From positions 1 through 14,070 of the forward strand of contig JANPII010000136.1 in NCBI GenBank assembly GCA_031424915.1: 14,070 nt of DNA, given 5' to 3'. Position numbers and translations under genes: made by a program. Shown one piece after another: positions 1 through 8,074 of this stretch; the stretch's first letter is position 1, and each line of letters begins with the position of its first letter. Source of the stretch: JANPII01 sp031424915. GTDB taxonomy: Bacteria > Pseudomonadota > Alphaproteobacteria > Rickettsiales > Midichloriaceae. The notes under the pieces were generated by a model that was given only the letters and a program-made list of their open reading frames with translations, did no database searches and was not told the origin of the DNA.

Positions 1-266
1 TAAAAGTTCGGTGTCTTGCTTATTCAGCTCCTTTATGCCAATAATTCGGCACCCAAAGACTGACCCAACATATTAATAACATTCATATTTACCTGCACTG
101 TAAAGATTATATATGCATTTGCATTGGATGCAACAATAAAATATGGATTTATATGTTAAATATAAGTGAATATTATAATTACCTAGCAGCGATAGTTATA
201 TATTTTATCTTATGGCTTCTGCCTCACTTACAATTAGGAAAATAAGCCAGCTTAAGCATGTAACAA
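1..266. other. AT-rich intergenic stretch, no gene recognised
   Basis: No supported gene is visible here. The stretch is strongly AT-rich. It holds a short perfect inverted repeat, TTGCAT-tgg-ATGCAA (119-133), without a T-run on either side, so it is not a convincing terminator for the minus-strand permease ending at 267. A plus-strand frame is open from base 2 to about 76, but it is too short to call as the end of a gene. Confidence 0.4.
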
Positions 267-1175
267 TCACCCTAATATTAACGTTATGAAAGTAAGAGAA
301 GCTAAAGAGGATATTGAAGTTAAGGCTACTGTAATTCTTACCAAGTCTTGGTCTATAGAGAATTGTTTCGCAATAAGGTATGCAACAAATGCTGTAGGAG
401 CAGCAGTGGCAATAACAAGAGAATAAAGCCAGTATCCTTCTAAATAGAATAGGTACTTCCCGATACAAAAAGCGATGATAGGATGTAGAATGTTTTTTAT
501 CAAAACTATTAACAACAGATCCTTACTGATATTCTTTTTGCTGATTTTAATACCTCCTAAAGTCAAGCCAAAAGTAAATAAAGCTATGCCGGATGCGCTA
601 TTGCCAAGGTTCTGTATTATTGTAGTAATAACTGCATGTGGGGCGAATTGCAGATAATTGCATAATAATCCGATTATTGGCATTGCAACCAATGGGGTGG
701 TAAACGCAGTAAGTAGCCTTCCTAGTACTGATTTTTCCTTATGATTAATAAAGCTTAAAATAATGATAAAAATAGATTGTATGACTACCACTTGCAAAAG
801 ATTACCAATTATCGCTGCTATTGGGTCCCCTAGCAAAAATGTGATAACGGGTAAAGCATAAATCGCAGCATTAACATACCCTGATGCTAAAATCCTGATG
901 CATATCGTAGATGTCCTATCTTTTCGGAAGCAAAACAACACAACCATAGCGACGGCATAAAATGAAAGCAGGTAACTGCAGATATATTGTGTATTCAATA
1001 GCGTTGCAAGATCATGACGCAATATGGATATAAAGAGATAGCATGGCATCGCTATTTTAAACAAAAAAATCTCAAAACCCTCTACCTGGATAGTATTCAG
1101 CACTTTTCTTTTTTCACAAATAATACCAATAGCAATGATGCCAAAAATAACCAACAGTGATTGTATAAGGTGCAT
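267..1175 (-). CDS. AEC-family (auxin efflux carrier-like) permease
   Basis: This is a predicted inner-membrane permease of 302 residues, near the usual 300-320 for the AEC family. It is hydrophobic throughout, with about ten membrane segments in two halves separated by a short charged loop around residues 144-150 (NHKEKS). Family-like features are the opening helix followed by EKRKVLN, the GNSASGIALFTFGLTLGG stretch after the mid-protein break, and an Ala/Thr/Pro-rich helix near residues 260-268 (ATAAPTAFVA). AEC proteins in bacteria are usually annotated as malonate, malate or other small-anion transporters; the substrate here cannot be read from the sequence. The ATG at 1175 has a good ribosome site, GGAG, eight bases upstream on the minus strand. 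It lies 116 bases downstream of the HEPN gene in the same direction. Family assignment is fairly sure; function is not. Confidence 0.8.
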   Translation of the reverse strand: MHLIQSLLVIFGIIAIGIICEKRKVLNTIQVEGFEIFLFKIAMPCYLFISILRHDLATLLNTQYICSYLLSFYAVAMVVLFCFRKDRTSTICIRILASGYVNAAIYALPVITFLLGDPIAAIIGNLLQVVVIQSIFIIILSFINHKEKSVLGRLLTAFTTPLVAMPIIGLLCNYLQFAPHAVITTIIQNLGNSASGIALFTFGLTLGGIKISKKNISKDLLLIVLIKNILHPIIAFCIGKYLFYLEGYWLYSLVIATAAPTAFVAYLIAKQFSIDQDLVRITVALTSISSLASLTFITLILG

Positions 1176-1291
1176 AGCTTAATCTCCATTTCAGTGACCG
1201 GATAGCCTTTAGGAATCTGCCACTCGTTGCTTCCTTGTGTATTAGGATATTTATATAAGTTTGATAACGAGGATCCCCCAACTTGAAATGT
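1176..1291 (-). other. Gap with coding-like open frame after the HEPN stop
   Basis: Between the HEPN stop and the permease start, the HEPN reading frame stays open past its TGA, through this gap and into the permease gene. The translation looks protein-like, including NEWQIPKGYP, which resembles the WxIPKG stretch of some NUDIX hydrolases. There is no start codon of its own with a convincing ribosome site, so it is either the relic of a lost gene or chance. The permease ribosome site (GGAG) lies at the low-coordinate end. Confidence 0.15.
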
Positions 1292-1735
1292 TCATGACCG
1301 CTCCTTTATATTGTTCAGAAACAGTAGCAATTTTGGCGCTAGCATAAATAGCTGATTTAAATATTTAGCTGTGATTTCAGGATGATCTGGGTATTCATGT
1401 GAGAGGTGATTACGCATTGTCCTCATTTCAAACCATATGTTTGCATCATCAAGAATAGCCAATTTCTCTAGTTTGTTAATCTTATCAATCATTGTCATTC
1501 CATGAATAAGCTCGCCTTTAGCCTCTAAAAAAGCATCCACAAGCTTACCTCCCATGAAGTCTTGTAATTTTGAGAAGCGTGTAGTTAATAGCTCGAGCAA
1601 TAAAAAATCTTGTTCTGATATATTCTGTATCTTTACAGAAGAAATAGGGAATAGATTGCCAAGCCGATTTATAGAATACTTTATCTTCTCCGCATGTATC
1701 TCAGCAATCTTCAGAATTTCTGTTAATTTATTCAT
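1292..1735 (-). CDS. HEPN-domain protein (HepT-like, probable toxin of a HEPN/MNT pair)
   Basis: This is a 147-residue, mostly helical protein. Its C-terminal half carries the HEPN signature R108-N-H-L-S-H113-E-Y115, an exact match to the RX4HXY motif of HepT-type toxins. In that family the Arg and His form the RNase site and the Tyr is the residue modified by the partner nucleotidyltransferase. The start codon overlaps the stop of the upstream nucleotidyltransferase as ATGA, so the two are translationally coupled. Known type VII systems work by AMPylation of the HEPN toxin by MntA; that role here is inferred from motif and pairing. Divergent HEPN proteins also occur as non-toxic substrate-binding partners of nucleotidyltransferases (HI0074-like), which is the main alternative. 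The family assignment is good, toxicity unproven. Confidence 0.75.
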   Translation of the reverse strand: MNKLTEILKIAEIHAEKIKYSINRLGNLFPISSVKIQNISEQDFLLLELLTTRFSKLQDFMGGKLVDAFLEAKGELIHGMTMIDKINKLEKLAILDDANIWFEMRTMRNHLSHEYPDHPEITAKYLNQLFMLAPKLLLFLNNIKERS

Positions 1736-2061
1736 ATGAGCTGCACTCCCTCGGATTTCGCTACTTCATAAATCGGTAAACTATAGCCAGATGAAGTAAG
1801 GTGTAAAACCACATCTATTTTTTGATCCCCAATTTCTTTTTCAAGTGCGCATAAAAAAGCTATTTTTTTATCAACAGCAATATCGTAACTTTCTATACCT
1901 GTCTCGATATATAAATCTATATCCCCTCCCCTTTTATGTGGATCCACTCTAGAACCAAACAACCACAACTTATCATTTGGCAAGAAATATTCTAGGAAGA
2001 GTTTGCATATAACTGCAACCACATCATCTCGTAACCTTATTTTACGTTCCTTAGTCATCAT
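1732..2061 (-). CDS. Minimal nucleotidyltransferase (MNT; MntA-like, probable antitoxin)
   Basis: This is a small pol-beta-type nucleotidyltransferase. From the ATG at 2061 it is 109 residues. The active site is LFGSRVDPHKRGGDIDLYIE: G36-S37, then nine residues, then D47-x-D49, with a third likely catalytic acid D83 in KIDVVL. The classical MntA spacing is GSX10DXD, so the loop is one residue shorter, as in other GSRVD..KRGGDIDLY proteins. The frame can be extended to a TTG at 2139, but homologous proteins begin close to the KERKIRLRDDVV region, so an ATG at 2061 or 2058 is preferred; neither has a strong ribosome site, and a TATAAT lies a few bases upstream of them. In type VII systems this protein neutralises the HEPN toxin by adding AMP; that role is inferred. 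The TGA stop overlaps the HEPN start. Confidence 0.75.
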   Translation of the reverse strand: MMTKERKIRLRDDVVAVICKLFLEYFLPNDKLWLFGSRVDPHKRGGDIDLYIETGIESYDIAVDKKIAFLCALEKEIGDQKIDVVLHLTSSGYSLPIYEVAKSEGVQLI

Positions 2062-2140
2062 TCTGATTATATAATTAAAAGCAACAAAAGATTTATAGCA
2101 CAGATAACTCCACTTATACAAACCTGCTTTCAGACCCAAC

Positions 2141-2168
2141 TTGCAAAACCCGCACTTCTATTTATACT
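2141..2168 (+). promoter_or_regulatory. Candidate sigma70-type promoter for thyX
   Basis: TTGCAA (2141-2146) and TATACT (2163-2168) are separated by 16 bases. The -35 matches four of six consensus bases and the -10 five of six. The expected start would be near 2175, giving a leader of about 43 bases before the thyX ATG. It lies in the gap between the divergent nucleotidyltransferase gene and thyX. Confidence 0.4.
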
Positions 2169-2217
2169 AGCGGAGCATTACTTATATAAAAATGCTAGGA
2201 AATAAATAGAGGGCGGC

Positions 2218-3174
2218 ATGGCGTTTACAACACAACAATTGGCAGAAATTGCAGAGGCCAAAGATAGAAGCACGGTAACTAAACGTGCGGTAGTACCTGC
2301 ACTTGAGGATATTTTATATGAACCCCTTCAAGTACTAGACCACGGCTTTGTACGAGTAGTGGATTATATGGGAGATGATGCTGCAATAGTACAGGCAGCA
2401 CGCGTTTCCTATGGGCGTGGGACCAAAAAACTTACTGAAGATCGGGGGCTAATTCGTTATTTGTTACGGCATTGGCATACTACCCCATTTGAAATGTGTG
2501 AAATAAAGCTGCACGTCAAGCTGCCAATTTTTGTGGCACGTCAATGGATACGTCATCGTACCGCAAACGTAAACGAATACTCTGCGAGATATTCAATTCT
2601 AGATAATGAATTCTATATTCCAACTCCAGATCATTTAGCTGCACAGTCTCAGAGCAATCGGCAGGGACGAGGTGATGTACTAACGGGCGTAGAAGCCGCG
2701 CAGGTTCTAGATATGTTAAAGTCTGATTCTGAACAATGCTACTCACACTATATGGAGATGTTAAACCTCGATCCTCAAACTGATGAGGTTCTAAATAAAG
2801 ATAAGCAGGGGCTGGCTCGTGAGCTTGCACGTATGAATGTGCCGGTGAACTTCTATACCCAATGGTATTGGAAGATTGATCTACATAACCTGCTGCATTT
2901 TGTACGCTTGCGTGCCGATGCACATGCTCAGTATGAAATACGAGCTTATGCTGATGCTATCTTAGGAATTATAGAACGGTGGGTACCGCATACCTATGAG
3001 GCATTTTTAAGTTATCGCTTGAATTCCGTATCTTTATCCGCTGAGAGTTGGCAAGTAGTGCAAAGCATGCTGTCAGGCAAGCAAATGAGCAGGGAAGAAA
3101 GTGGACTGTCTAAGCGTGAGTGGGACGAATTGATAGAGATGCTAGCAAGCCATACTGAGAATAACGGTAATTAA
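2218..3174 (+). CDS. thyX: Flavin-dependent thymidylate synthase ThyX
   Basis: ThyX makes dTMP from dUMP using methylenetetrahydrofolate, FAD and NADPH in the cytoplasm; unlike ThyA it regenerates tetrahydrofolate directly. The 318-residue protein carries the ThyX signature RHR-X7-S: R112-H-R114 through S122, followed by ARY (123-125). A second conserved block near the C-terminus, QWYWKIDLHNLLHFVRLR (215-232) followed by DAHAQYEIR, fits the nucleotide-binding region. It is longer than the compact 220-250 residue forms, which is usual for alphaproteobacterial ThyX. The ATG is preceded by AGAGGG. It begins the plus-strand block, and the exporter gene follows after 14 bases, so the two are probably co-transcribed. 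Whether thyA or folA exist elsewhere in the genome cannot be known from this window. Confidence 0.95.
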   Translation: MAFTTQQLAEIAEAKDRSTVTKRAVVPALEDILYEPLQVLDHGFVRVVDYMGDDAAIVQAARVSYGRGTKKLTEDRGLIRYLLRHWHTTPFEMCEIKLHVKLPIFVARQWIRHRTANVNEYSARYSILDNEFYIPTPDHLAAQSQSNRQGRGDVLTGVEAAQVLDMLKSDSEQCYSHYMEMLNLDPQTDEVLNKDKQGLARELARMNVPVNFYTQWYWKIDLHNLLHFVRLRADAHAQYEIRAYADAILGIIERWVPHTYEAFLSYRLNSVSLSAESWQVVQSMLSGKQMSREESGLSKREWDELIEMLASHTENNGN

Positions 3175-3188
3175 GGAATTTATATATC

Positions 3189-4094
3189 ATGAGTGAAGTG
3201 AAACGCGCTAATTGGTCCGGCTTTATTGCGATTATTTTATGGTCGCTACTAGCGATTTTACCGATTATGGCGGGTAAAGTCCCCCCACTGTTACTCCTAG
3301 GCCTGGCCTGCACCTGTGCTTGGATCGTGCTTTTTGCAGTATGGTATGTACGTTATGGTGGTATAGCCAAACCCCTAAGTTATATATCATGGCGTTATTT
3401 CTGGATTAATGCCGGCTTCTTGTTAGCGGCTGAATTGACGCTCGTGATTGCTATGCAAGCAGGCGCTCCTGTGGCTGCATATTTGGCTTTAAATATTTGG
3501 CCAGTGCTTACGCTAATATTTGCCGCAATAATATTAAAGCAGCGTCTATACTGGTGGCACTATGTGGCAGCTATAATTGGAACTACAGGGGTATTGCTAT
3601 TAGTGGCACCCCAAGAAGGAGTAGAAGCAGTCACCACCTGGGCTACTTTTAATGCAATATTTTTTGGCTTAGCTAATGCAGTTATCTGGTCATTATATTC
3701 GGTTTTAAATCGTCAGTTTAAAAGTATACCCGCCGATTGCGTTGCGTTACCCCTAGTTCTTTGCTCTAACAGCGCCTTACTGTTGCACGTGTTACTAGAA
3801 CCATCGTGTCCCCTTTCTAGCCTGGGGATAGAGCAATGGGTGGCAATAGTATTACTAGGCACTCTACCGTGGGGATCAGCCTATGCGCTATGGGGCTATG
3901 CTATGCGTTTTGGCGAGATCCGTATGCTTTCAATCTTTGGTTACGCCATGCCATTGCTAGGAGTTTTATGGATGTTGCTTTTAGGTTATGCTGAGCTCAC
4001 ACTACCAGTAGTGCTTGCCACAACGCTAATTTTAGCTAGCGCCATACTAGGCAGTAAAACAAATAATGAAAGCAAGCCCAAGGCTGCGGAGTAA
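3189..4094 (+). CDS. EamA/DMT-family transporter (YddG-like exporter)
   Basis: This is a predicted inner-membrane exporter of 301 residues with about ten membrane helices arranged as two EamA repeats, the usual size for drug/metabolite transporters. The first repeat ends in the typical LNIWPVLTLIFAAIILKQRLYWWHYVAAIIGTTGVLLL pattern (roughly residues 102-138, broken here by function: a Pro-containing helix, the basic KQR turn, then a glycine-rich helix). The second runs from about FGLANAVIWSLYSVLNR to residue 285. The overall pattern, including the WS near the start and LWGYAMRFGEIR in the second half, resembles the aromatic amino acid exporter YddG, but substrate is not determined. The ATG is 12 bases after AAGGA. 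It sits between thyX and xseA with gaps of 14 and 3 bases, so it is probably part of that operon, with no obvious functional link. Confidence 0.85.
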   Translation: MSEVKRANWSGFIAIILWSLLAILPIMAGKVPPLLLLGLACTCAWIVLFAVWYVRYGGIAKPLSYISWRYFWINAGFLLAAELTLVIAMQAGAPVAAYLALNIWPVLTLIFAAIILKQRLYWWHYVAAIIGTTGVLLLVAPQEGVEAVTTWATFNAIFFGLANAVIWSLYSVLNRQFKSIPADCVALPLVLCSNSALLLHVLLEPSCPLSSLGIEQWVAIVLLGTLPWGSAYALWGYAMRFGEIRMLSIFGYAMPLLGVLWMLLLGYAELTLPVVLATTLILASAILGSKTNNESKPKAAE

Positions 4095-4097
4095 AAA

Positions 4098-5576
4098 ATG
4101 GAAGTATTTCTACCTGATATCAATGAATTAGGTGAACCTACAGCAGCTTTGGCTACAGAGTATACGGTAAGCGGCATTGCTCGGGCTATCAAGAATACAA
4201 TAGAACAATCTTTTTCTAAAGTTAGAGTCAAAGGCGAGATAAGCGGAGCAAGGTACGCTGATTCAGGTCATGTTTACTTTAGCCTAAAAGACGAACAAGC
4301 TGTACTCCATGCTATATGCTGGAAAGGAGTAGCAGGGCGCTTACCCTTTAAACTAGAAGATGGCCTGGAGGTAGTATGCACCGGCGCTATATCTACTTAT
4401 CCCGGTCGCTCAGTATATCAGATTACAGTAGAGCGAGTGGAAGTGGCCGGAGTTGGCGCACTGCTAAAGATGTTGGAACAACGCAAAAAGCAGTTAGCAG
4501 CAGAAGGGTTATTCGATCCAGCACGCAAAAAGCCATTACCCTACATGCCCCAGGTTATTGGAGTAATTACTTCGCCAAGTGGTGCAGTGATCCGAGATAT
4601 ACTACACCGCATCCATGAGCGCTATCCAGTACATGTGTTGGTGTGGGGTGTGTTGGTACAGGGGCCCGATGCAGCAGCACAGGTAGCACGTGCTATTGAT
4701 GGGTTTCATGACTTGCCTAGCCATATTCCAACTCCCGATCTGCTGATAGTGGCGCGGGGTGGAGGCTCAGTGGAAGATATTTGGCCTTTTAATGAAGAGA
4801 TAGTAGCACGTACTGTAGCCCGAGCGCGCATACCAATCATCTCTGCTATAGGGCATGAAACTGATACTACTCTTATAGATTTTGTTTCAGATCGCAGAGC
4901 CCCCACTCCTACTGCTGCTGCGGAGATTGCTGTTCCAGTAAAACGTGACCTACAGCAAAATCTCATTATAATAGGCACTCGTCTTAATACTGCACTACCA
5001 AACTTAGTTAGCCAGCGGGATGCGGCCTTGCAATCGGCAATTCAAGGTTTTCACAGCAGTGCACGCTCGATCGCTCGTTTGCAAGCACAAATGGATCAAC
5101 TGACTTTGCGCTTACTTCATGGCTTGCAAACACTATACTCTAGTCGATCGCAGCTTTTTGTCGCAACTGCTGCAAAGTTACAGTGGCAGCAACTATATGC
5201 ATTGTTCGAAACACGCCAATTAAGCTTTATCCGTATGCAAGGCAATATGCAGCATATAATACAAAAAATTGTAACGCGCTGTGAGACTTCACTTATACTT
5301 TCTAGCAAGCTATTGGAAAGCTATCATTACCACAAGACATTAGCACGTGGCTTTGCGGTAGTGCGTGACCGATCTAGTAAATTAGTGCGCTCTGCAACCG
5401 CAGCAATACAGGCAGCAAAGGTAAACTTAGAATTCTATGATGGCGGCTGCGATGCGATCATACAGACAAAGGATGCACTAATATCTAAGCCACAGGATAA
5501 GATAATTGCACCAAAGAAACAGCGGCAAAAAAGCGATGCTGACCTCTCTACTACCCAACAACTGCAGTTGCTATAA
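4098..5576 (+). CDS. xseA: Exodeoxyribonuclease VII large subunit
   Basis: XseA is the catalytic large subunit of exonuclease VII, which with several small XseB subunits degrades single-stranded DNA from both ends. The 492-residue product is slightly longer than E. coli XseA (456). Visible domains are an N-terminal OB-fold from about residue 22 (YTVSGIARAIK, VKGEISG, HVYFSLKD), a catalytic core from about 150 (VIGVITSPSGAVIRDI; ARGGGSVEDIWPFN at 219-232; AIGHETDTTLIDFVSDRRAPTPTAAAE at 250-276, given here as its key GHETD and DRRAPTP elements) and a long helical C-terminal part that binds XseB, ending with the conserved LARGFAVVRD turn near 415-424. The ATG is three bases after the exporter stop, with CGGAG overlapping that gene's end, so translation is probably coupled. 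xseB is not in this window. Confidence 0.95.
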   Translation: MEVFLPDINELGEPTAALATEYTVSGIARAIKNTIEQSFSKVRVKGEISGARYADSGHVYFSLKDEQAVLHAICWKGVAGRLPFKLEDGLEVVCTGAISTYPGRSVYQITVERVEVAGVGALLKMLEQRKKQLAAEGLFDPARKKPLPYMPQVIGVITSPSGAVIRDILHRIHERYPVHVLVWGVLVQGPDAAAQVARAIDGFHDLPSHIPTPDLLIVARGGGSVEDIWPFNEEIVARTVARARIPIISAIGHETDTTLIDFVSDRRAPTPTAAAEIAVPVKRDLQQNLIIIGTRLNTALPNLVSQRDAALQSAIQGFHSSARSIARLQAQMDQLTLRLLHGLQTLYSSRSQLFVATAAKLQWQQLYALFETRQLSFIRMQGNMQHIIQKIVTRCETSLILSSKLLESYHYHKTLARGFAVVRDRSSKLVRSATAAIQAAKVNLEFYDGGCDAIIQTKDALISKPQDKIIAPKKQRQKSDADLSTTQQLQLL

Positions 5577-5608
5577 TCGCTGCTATATTCTAATTTGTTA
5601 TTTCCCTC

Positions 5609-5636
5609 TTTACAGACTCGTGGTTTCGTATAAATT
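5609..5636 (+). promoter_or_regulatory. Possible promoter for ppiD
   Basis: TTTACA (5609-5614) is followed after 16 bases by TAAATT (5631-5636); TATAAA at 5629-5634 is an alternative -10 but with a 14-base spacer. This is in the 92-base gap between xseA and ppiD. The match is moderate. Confidence 0.25.
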
Positions 5637-5668
5637 GTAGCAATCGTAATCATATGGAAGTAGAAGAT

Positions 5669-7537
5669 ATGCTGAATTTCTTTCGTCAACGTTTAAATGG
5701 TGCTGCAGTTAAGGTGCTGATGGTTTTTTTGCTGGTGATCTTTGCGCTATGGGGCGTAGGTGATCTATTCAGGCACAATCCAATGGGCCCACGTTATGCA
5801 TTCAAAGTGGATAAAATAGTGGTATCCGAAAATGAGTGGCGCGAGGCTGTACGTATGCAGGTGCAACAAATGCAGGCTATGACCGGTGAGAGCGTTAGCC
5901 TAGAAGAACTACAAAAGCATGGCTTCTTTCAGTCTCTTGCAGATAAAATGATCAACCGCGCCTTGCTTCTAGCCGAGGCACGACGCGCTGGTTTAGTAGT
6001 AAGTGATGATATGGCAAAACTATATTTGACAACGCAACCCAACTTTTTGGATGCAGAAGGTAAGTTCAACAAAGATAAACTAGATGAGGCCCTGCGCAGC
6101 AATGGAATGAATGAAGCACAGTTAGTTAAAATAGTTAAAGAAGAGATGATGTATGAAAACCTAGCAGATACCTTATTTGCTAATCCCTTCATGCCACCAC
6201 AGTTCATTGAGGTGCTTTTTCAAGCCGTAAATATAGGAAAGAAGGCTACTTTATATGAAATAGATATAAGCAAAACCAAATTAACTGAACAACCAAGCGA
6301 TGAATTGCTTAAGGCTATATTTGAAGACAAGCGTAATCAATTTTATATTCCACAAAAGCGAGATATACGTTTTGCTGCCTTACGTTTGGCAGATATTGAA
6401 CCACAAAATAATGTTTCTGATGCCGAACTACAGACAGTCTACGAACAACGCAAAGAAATGATGCAGCTACCAGAACGCCGCAACATCCAATACATTACCT
6501 TACCTTCCTTGGAGCAAGCACAAAAAGTCAGAGCAGAATTTGAGTCAGGAAAGAGCTGGACAGACTTAGTAAAACAACATGCTCCAAAACAGAAGGTCGA
6601 GCCACAAATGGTTGTGCGTCAAGCGCTTGAAAATAAATTAGGCGAGTCAGTATTTAACACAGACAAGAATAGGGTTAGCATACCTGTAGAAACCCCAGAA
6701 GGAACCCATCTATTCTATATAATGGATATATTACCCCAAACTACTCTTACTTTTGAACAAGTTCAGCCAGAACTAAAAAAGCAATATTTAGAGGAAAAAC
6801 GTTATGAGCAACTCGCTAACTTAGCACAGCAGGTTGAAGCTGATATTCATAATGGAATACCATTTGATGATCTAACACAGAAGTATAAATTAAAAGAGCA
6901 GAAAGCAACCCTAACAGAAGATCAACGCGCAACTGATAAAGATCTAGCTAATAGTGGAGAACTACTGCGACAGGCCTTTGCCACAGAGCCTAACAAAATT
7001 TCCTCTGTCGTGCCACATGGGGCTGATCAATTCTTTGTTTTGACGATAGACACTGATACACCACGTCAACCTAAAGAGTTTGAAACAGTACGAGATACAT
7101 TAATTCAAGAGTGGACAAAAAATAATCAATTGAAACTTGCCAGCCAGGGGATAGAAGCTTTGGAAGATGCACTAAAGCAAGATGCGGATCTAAAGCAGGT
7201 AAAAGAGTTAGAGAAATTCTCAATTGCTAGCCGCCAGGTTAAATTAAGCAGAGCTAACACCGAAGGTTTACCCCAAGGCTGGGTTGCAGAATTAATGGCC
7301 TTATCTGTGGGTGAAATGAGCAAGCCAGTCCAAGTAGAGAATAAGCTGGCCATAGCAAAGATAAATGAAACGATACCAGCCCCCAAAGAAGGTTTACAGA
7401 AATTGGGTAACCAGCCGCAGATTGATCGCCTGCAAGGAGAAGTCATTTTATTACAATATCTTACAAACCTACGTAAGAAATATAAGATTGATATCAATCA
7501 AGCAGTGATAGATATCAATAACCCTGATGCTTTGTAA
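5669..7537 (+). CDS. ppiD: PpiD-like membrane-anchored periplasmic peptidyl-prolyl isomerase/chaperone (SurA N-terminal type)
   Basis: This 622-residue protein matches E. coli PpiD (623) in length and plan. It has one N-terminal membrane anchor (about residues 12-32, VKVLMVFLLVIFALWGVGDLF region), then a SurA-like chaperone domain whose helices include MINRALLLAEARRAGL, a parvulin-type rotamase domain around 265-370 (RRNIQYITLPSLEQAQKV, GESVFNTDKNRVSIPVE, THLFYIMDI), and a further helical C-terminal part. PpiD helps fold proteins emerging from the Sec translocon on the periplasmic side; many PpiD rotamase domains are inactive, and activity here is unknown. A longer frame starts at ATG 5654, but the ATG at 5669 is preferred: it has GGAAG eight bases upstream and gives the family-typical MLNFFRQR opening, whereas 5654 has no ribosome site. 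Confidence 0.9.
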   Translation: MLNFFRQRLNGAAVKVLMVFLLVIFALWGVGDLFRHNPMGPRYAFKVDKIVVSENEWREAVRMQVQQMQAMTGESVSLEELQKHGFFQSLADKMINRALLLAEARRAGLVVSDDMAKLYLTTQPNFLDAEGKFNKDKLDEALRSNGMNEAQLVKIVKEEMMYENLADTLFANPFMPPQFIEVLFQAVNIGKKATLYEIDISKTKLTEQPSDELLKAIFEDKRNQFYIPQKRDIRFAALRLADIEPQNNVSDAELQTVYEQRKEMMQLPERRNIQYITLPSLEQAQKVRAEFESGKSWTDLVKQHAPKQKVEPQMVVRQALENKLGESVFNTDKNRVSIPVETPEGTHLFYIMDILPQTTLTFEQVQPELKKQYLEEKRYEQLANLAQQVEADIHNGIPFDDLTQKYKLKEQKATLTEDQRATDKDLANSGELLRQAFATEPNKISSVVPHGADQFFVLTIDTDTPRQPKEFETVRDTLIQEWTKNNQLKLASQGIEALEDALKQDADLKQVKELEKFSIASRQVKLSRANTEGLPQGWVAELMALSVGEMSKPVQVENKLAIAKINETIPAPKEGLQKLGNQPQIDRLQGEVILLQYLTNLRKKYKIDINQAVIDINNPDAL

Positions 7538-7556
7538 ATTGTTCAAAGGATAGCGG

Positions 7557-7585
7557 TTGCACTATTTTGGCTACCCTGCTAAAGT
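7557..7585 (+). promoter_or_regulatory. Possible promoter for the dksA-tatA-lolC-tyrS run
   Basis: TTGCAC (7557-7562) and TAAAGT (7580-7585) are 17 bases apart in the 79-base gap between ppiD and dksA. Spacing is ideal but base matches are only partial (three and four of six). Confidence 0.25.
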
Positions 7586-7616
7586 AAGTAAATAAAATGC
7601 ATTGAGGCATAAAGCT

Positions 7617-8063
7617 ATGGAAAATGAAAAGCTACCACAAAATGAACGTATAGTCCTACCTGATGGCTATAGGCCTTCTGAGAATGAAGAGTATATGAAT
7701 CCACCGCAGCTTGAGTACTTCCGTCAAAGACTGCTGCAATGGCGTGAGGAGCTAGAAGAAGAATCGCGTCAAACATTGGAAAACTTGGAGCGTGAAGAAT
7801 GGAACCAGCCCGACATGATGGACCAGGCCACTCTTGCCGCCGATACAGCATTCGAACTCCGTACACGTGACCGCTATAGGAAATTGATGGATAAAATCGA
7901 TGCCGCCATAGCTAGAGTAGATAGCTGTAGCTACGGCTATTGCGAAGAAACAGGCGAACCAATAGGCATTAAGCGTTTAGAAGCACGCCCAATTGCTACA
8001 CTATCTTTGGAAGCACAAGAACAGCATGAGCGCTTCGAGCGCACACACAGTGATGAAGACTAG
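7617..8063 (+). CDS. dksA: RNA polymerase-binding transcription factor DksA (single-zinc-cysteine type)
   Basis: DksA enters the RNA polymerase secondary channel and, with ppGpp, adjusts initiation at stringent-response promoters. The 148-residue product has the long coiled coil with the tip motif D66-M-M-D69-Q-A71, matching the functional DxxDxA of E. coli DksA. The globular end keeps YGYC109 and the GIKRLEARP block, but the other three zinc cysteines of the E. coli protein are replaced (T112, S130, A133). An unrelated C104 is also present. Cysteine-poor DksA is known in alphaproteobacteria, so this is lineage-typical rather than damage. The frame extends to a TTG at 7602, but ATG 7617 has GAGG nine bases upstream. 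Its stop codon merges into the tatA ribosome site, suggesting co-transcription. Confidence 0.93.
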   Translation: MENEKLPQNERIVLPDGYRPSENEEYMNPPQLEYFRQRLLQWREELEEESRQTLENLEREEWNQPDMMDQATLAADTAFELRTRDRYRKLMDKIDAAIARVDSCSYGYCEETGEPIGIKRLEARPIATLSLEAQEQHERFERTHSDED

Positions 8064-8074
8064 GAGGCAGTGCT

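Noticed and set aside
2..76. Plus-strand frame open from the left edge, possible gene end
   Set aside because: Only about 24 codons, no recognisable motif, and such lengths are expected by chance in AT-rich DNA.
2062..2139. N-terminal extension of the nucleotidyltransferase to a TTG at 2139
   Set aside because: The extra 26 residues are absent from typical family members, and the extension would take up most of the divergent intergenic region.
5559..5570. Perfect 12-base palindrome CAACTGCAGTTG at the end of xseA
   Set aside because: It lies inside the coding sequence (QLQLL end) and has no spacer loop or T-run, so chance is likely.
5654..5668. Upstream ATG start for ppiD
   Set aside because: No ribosome site precedes it, whereas ATG 5669 has GGAAG and gives the family-typical N-terminus.
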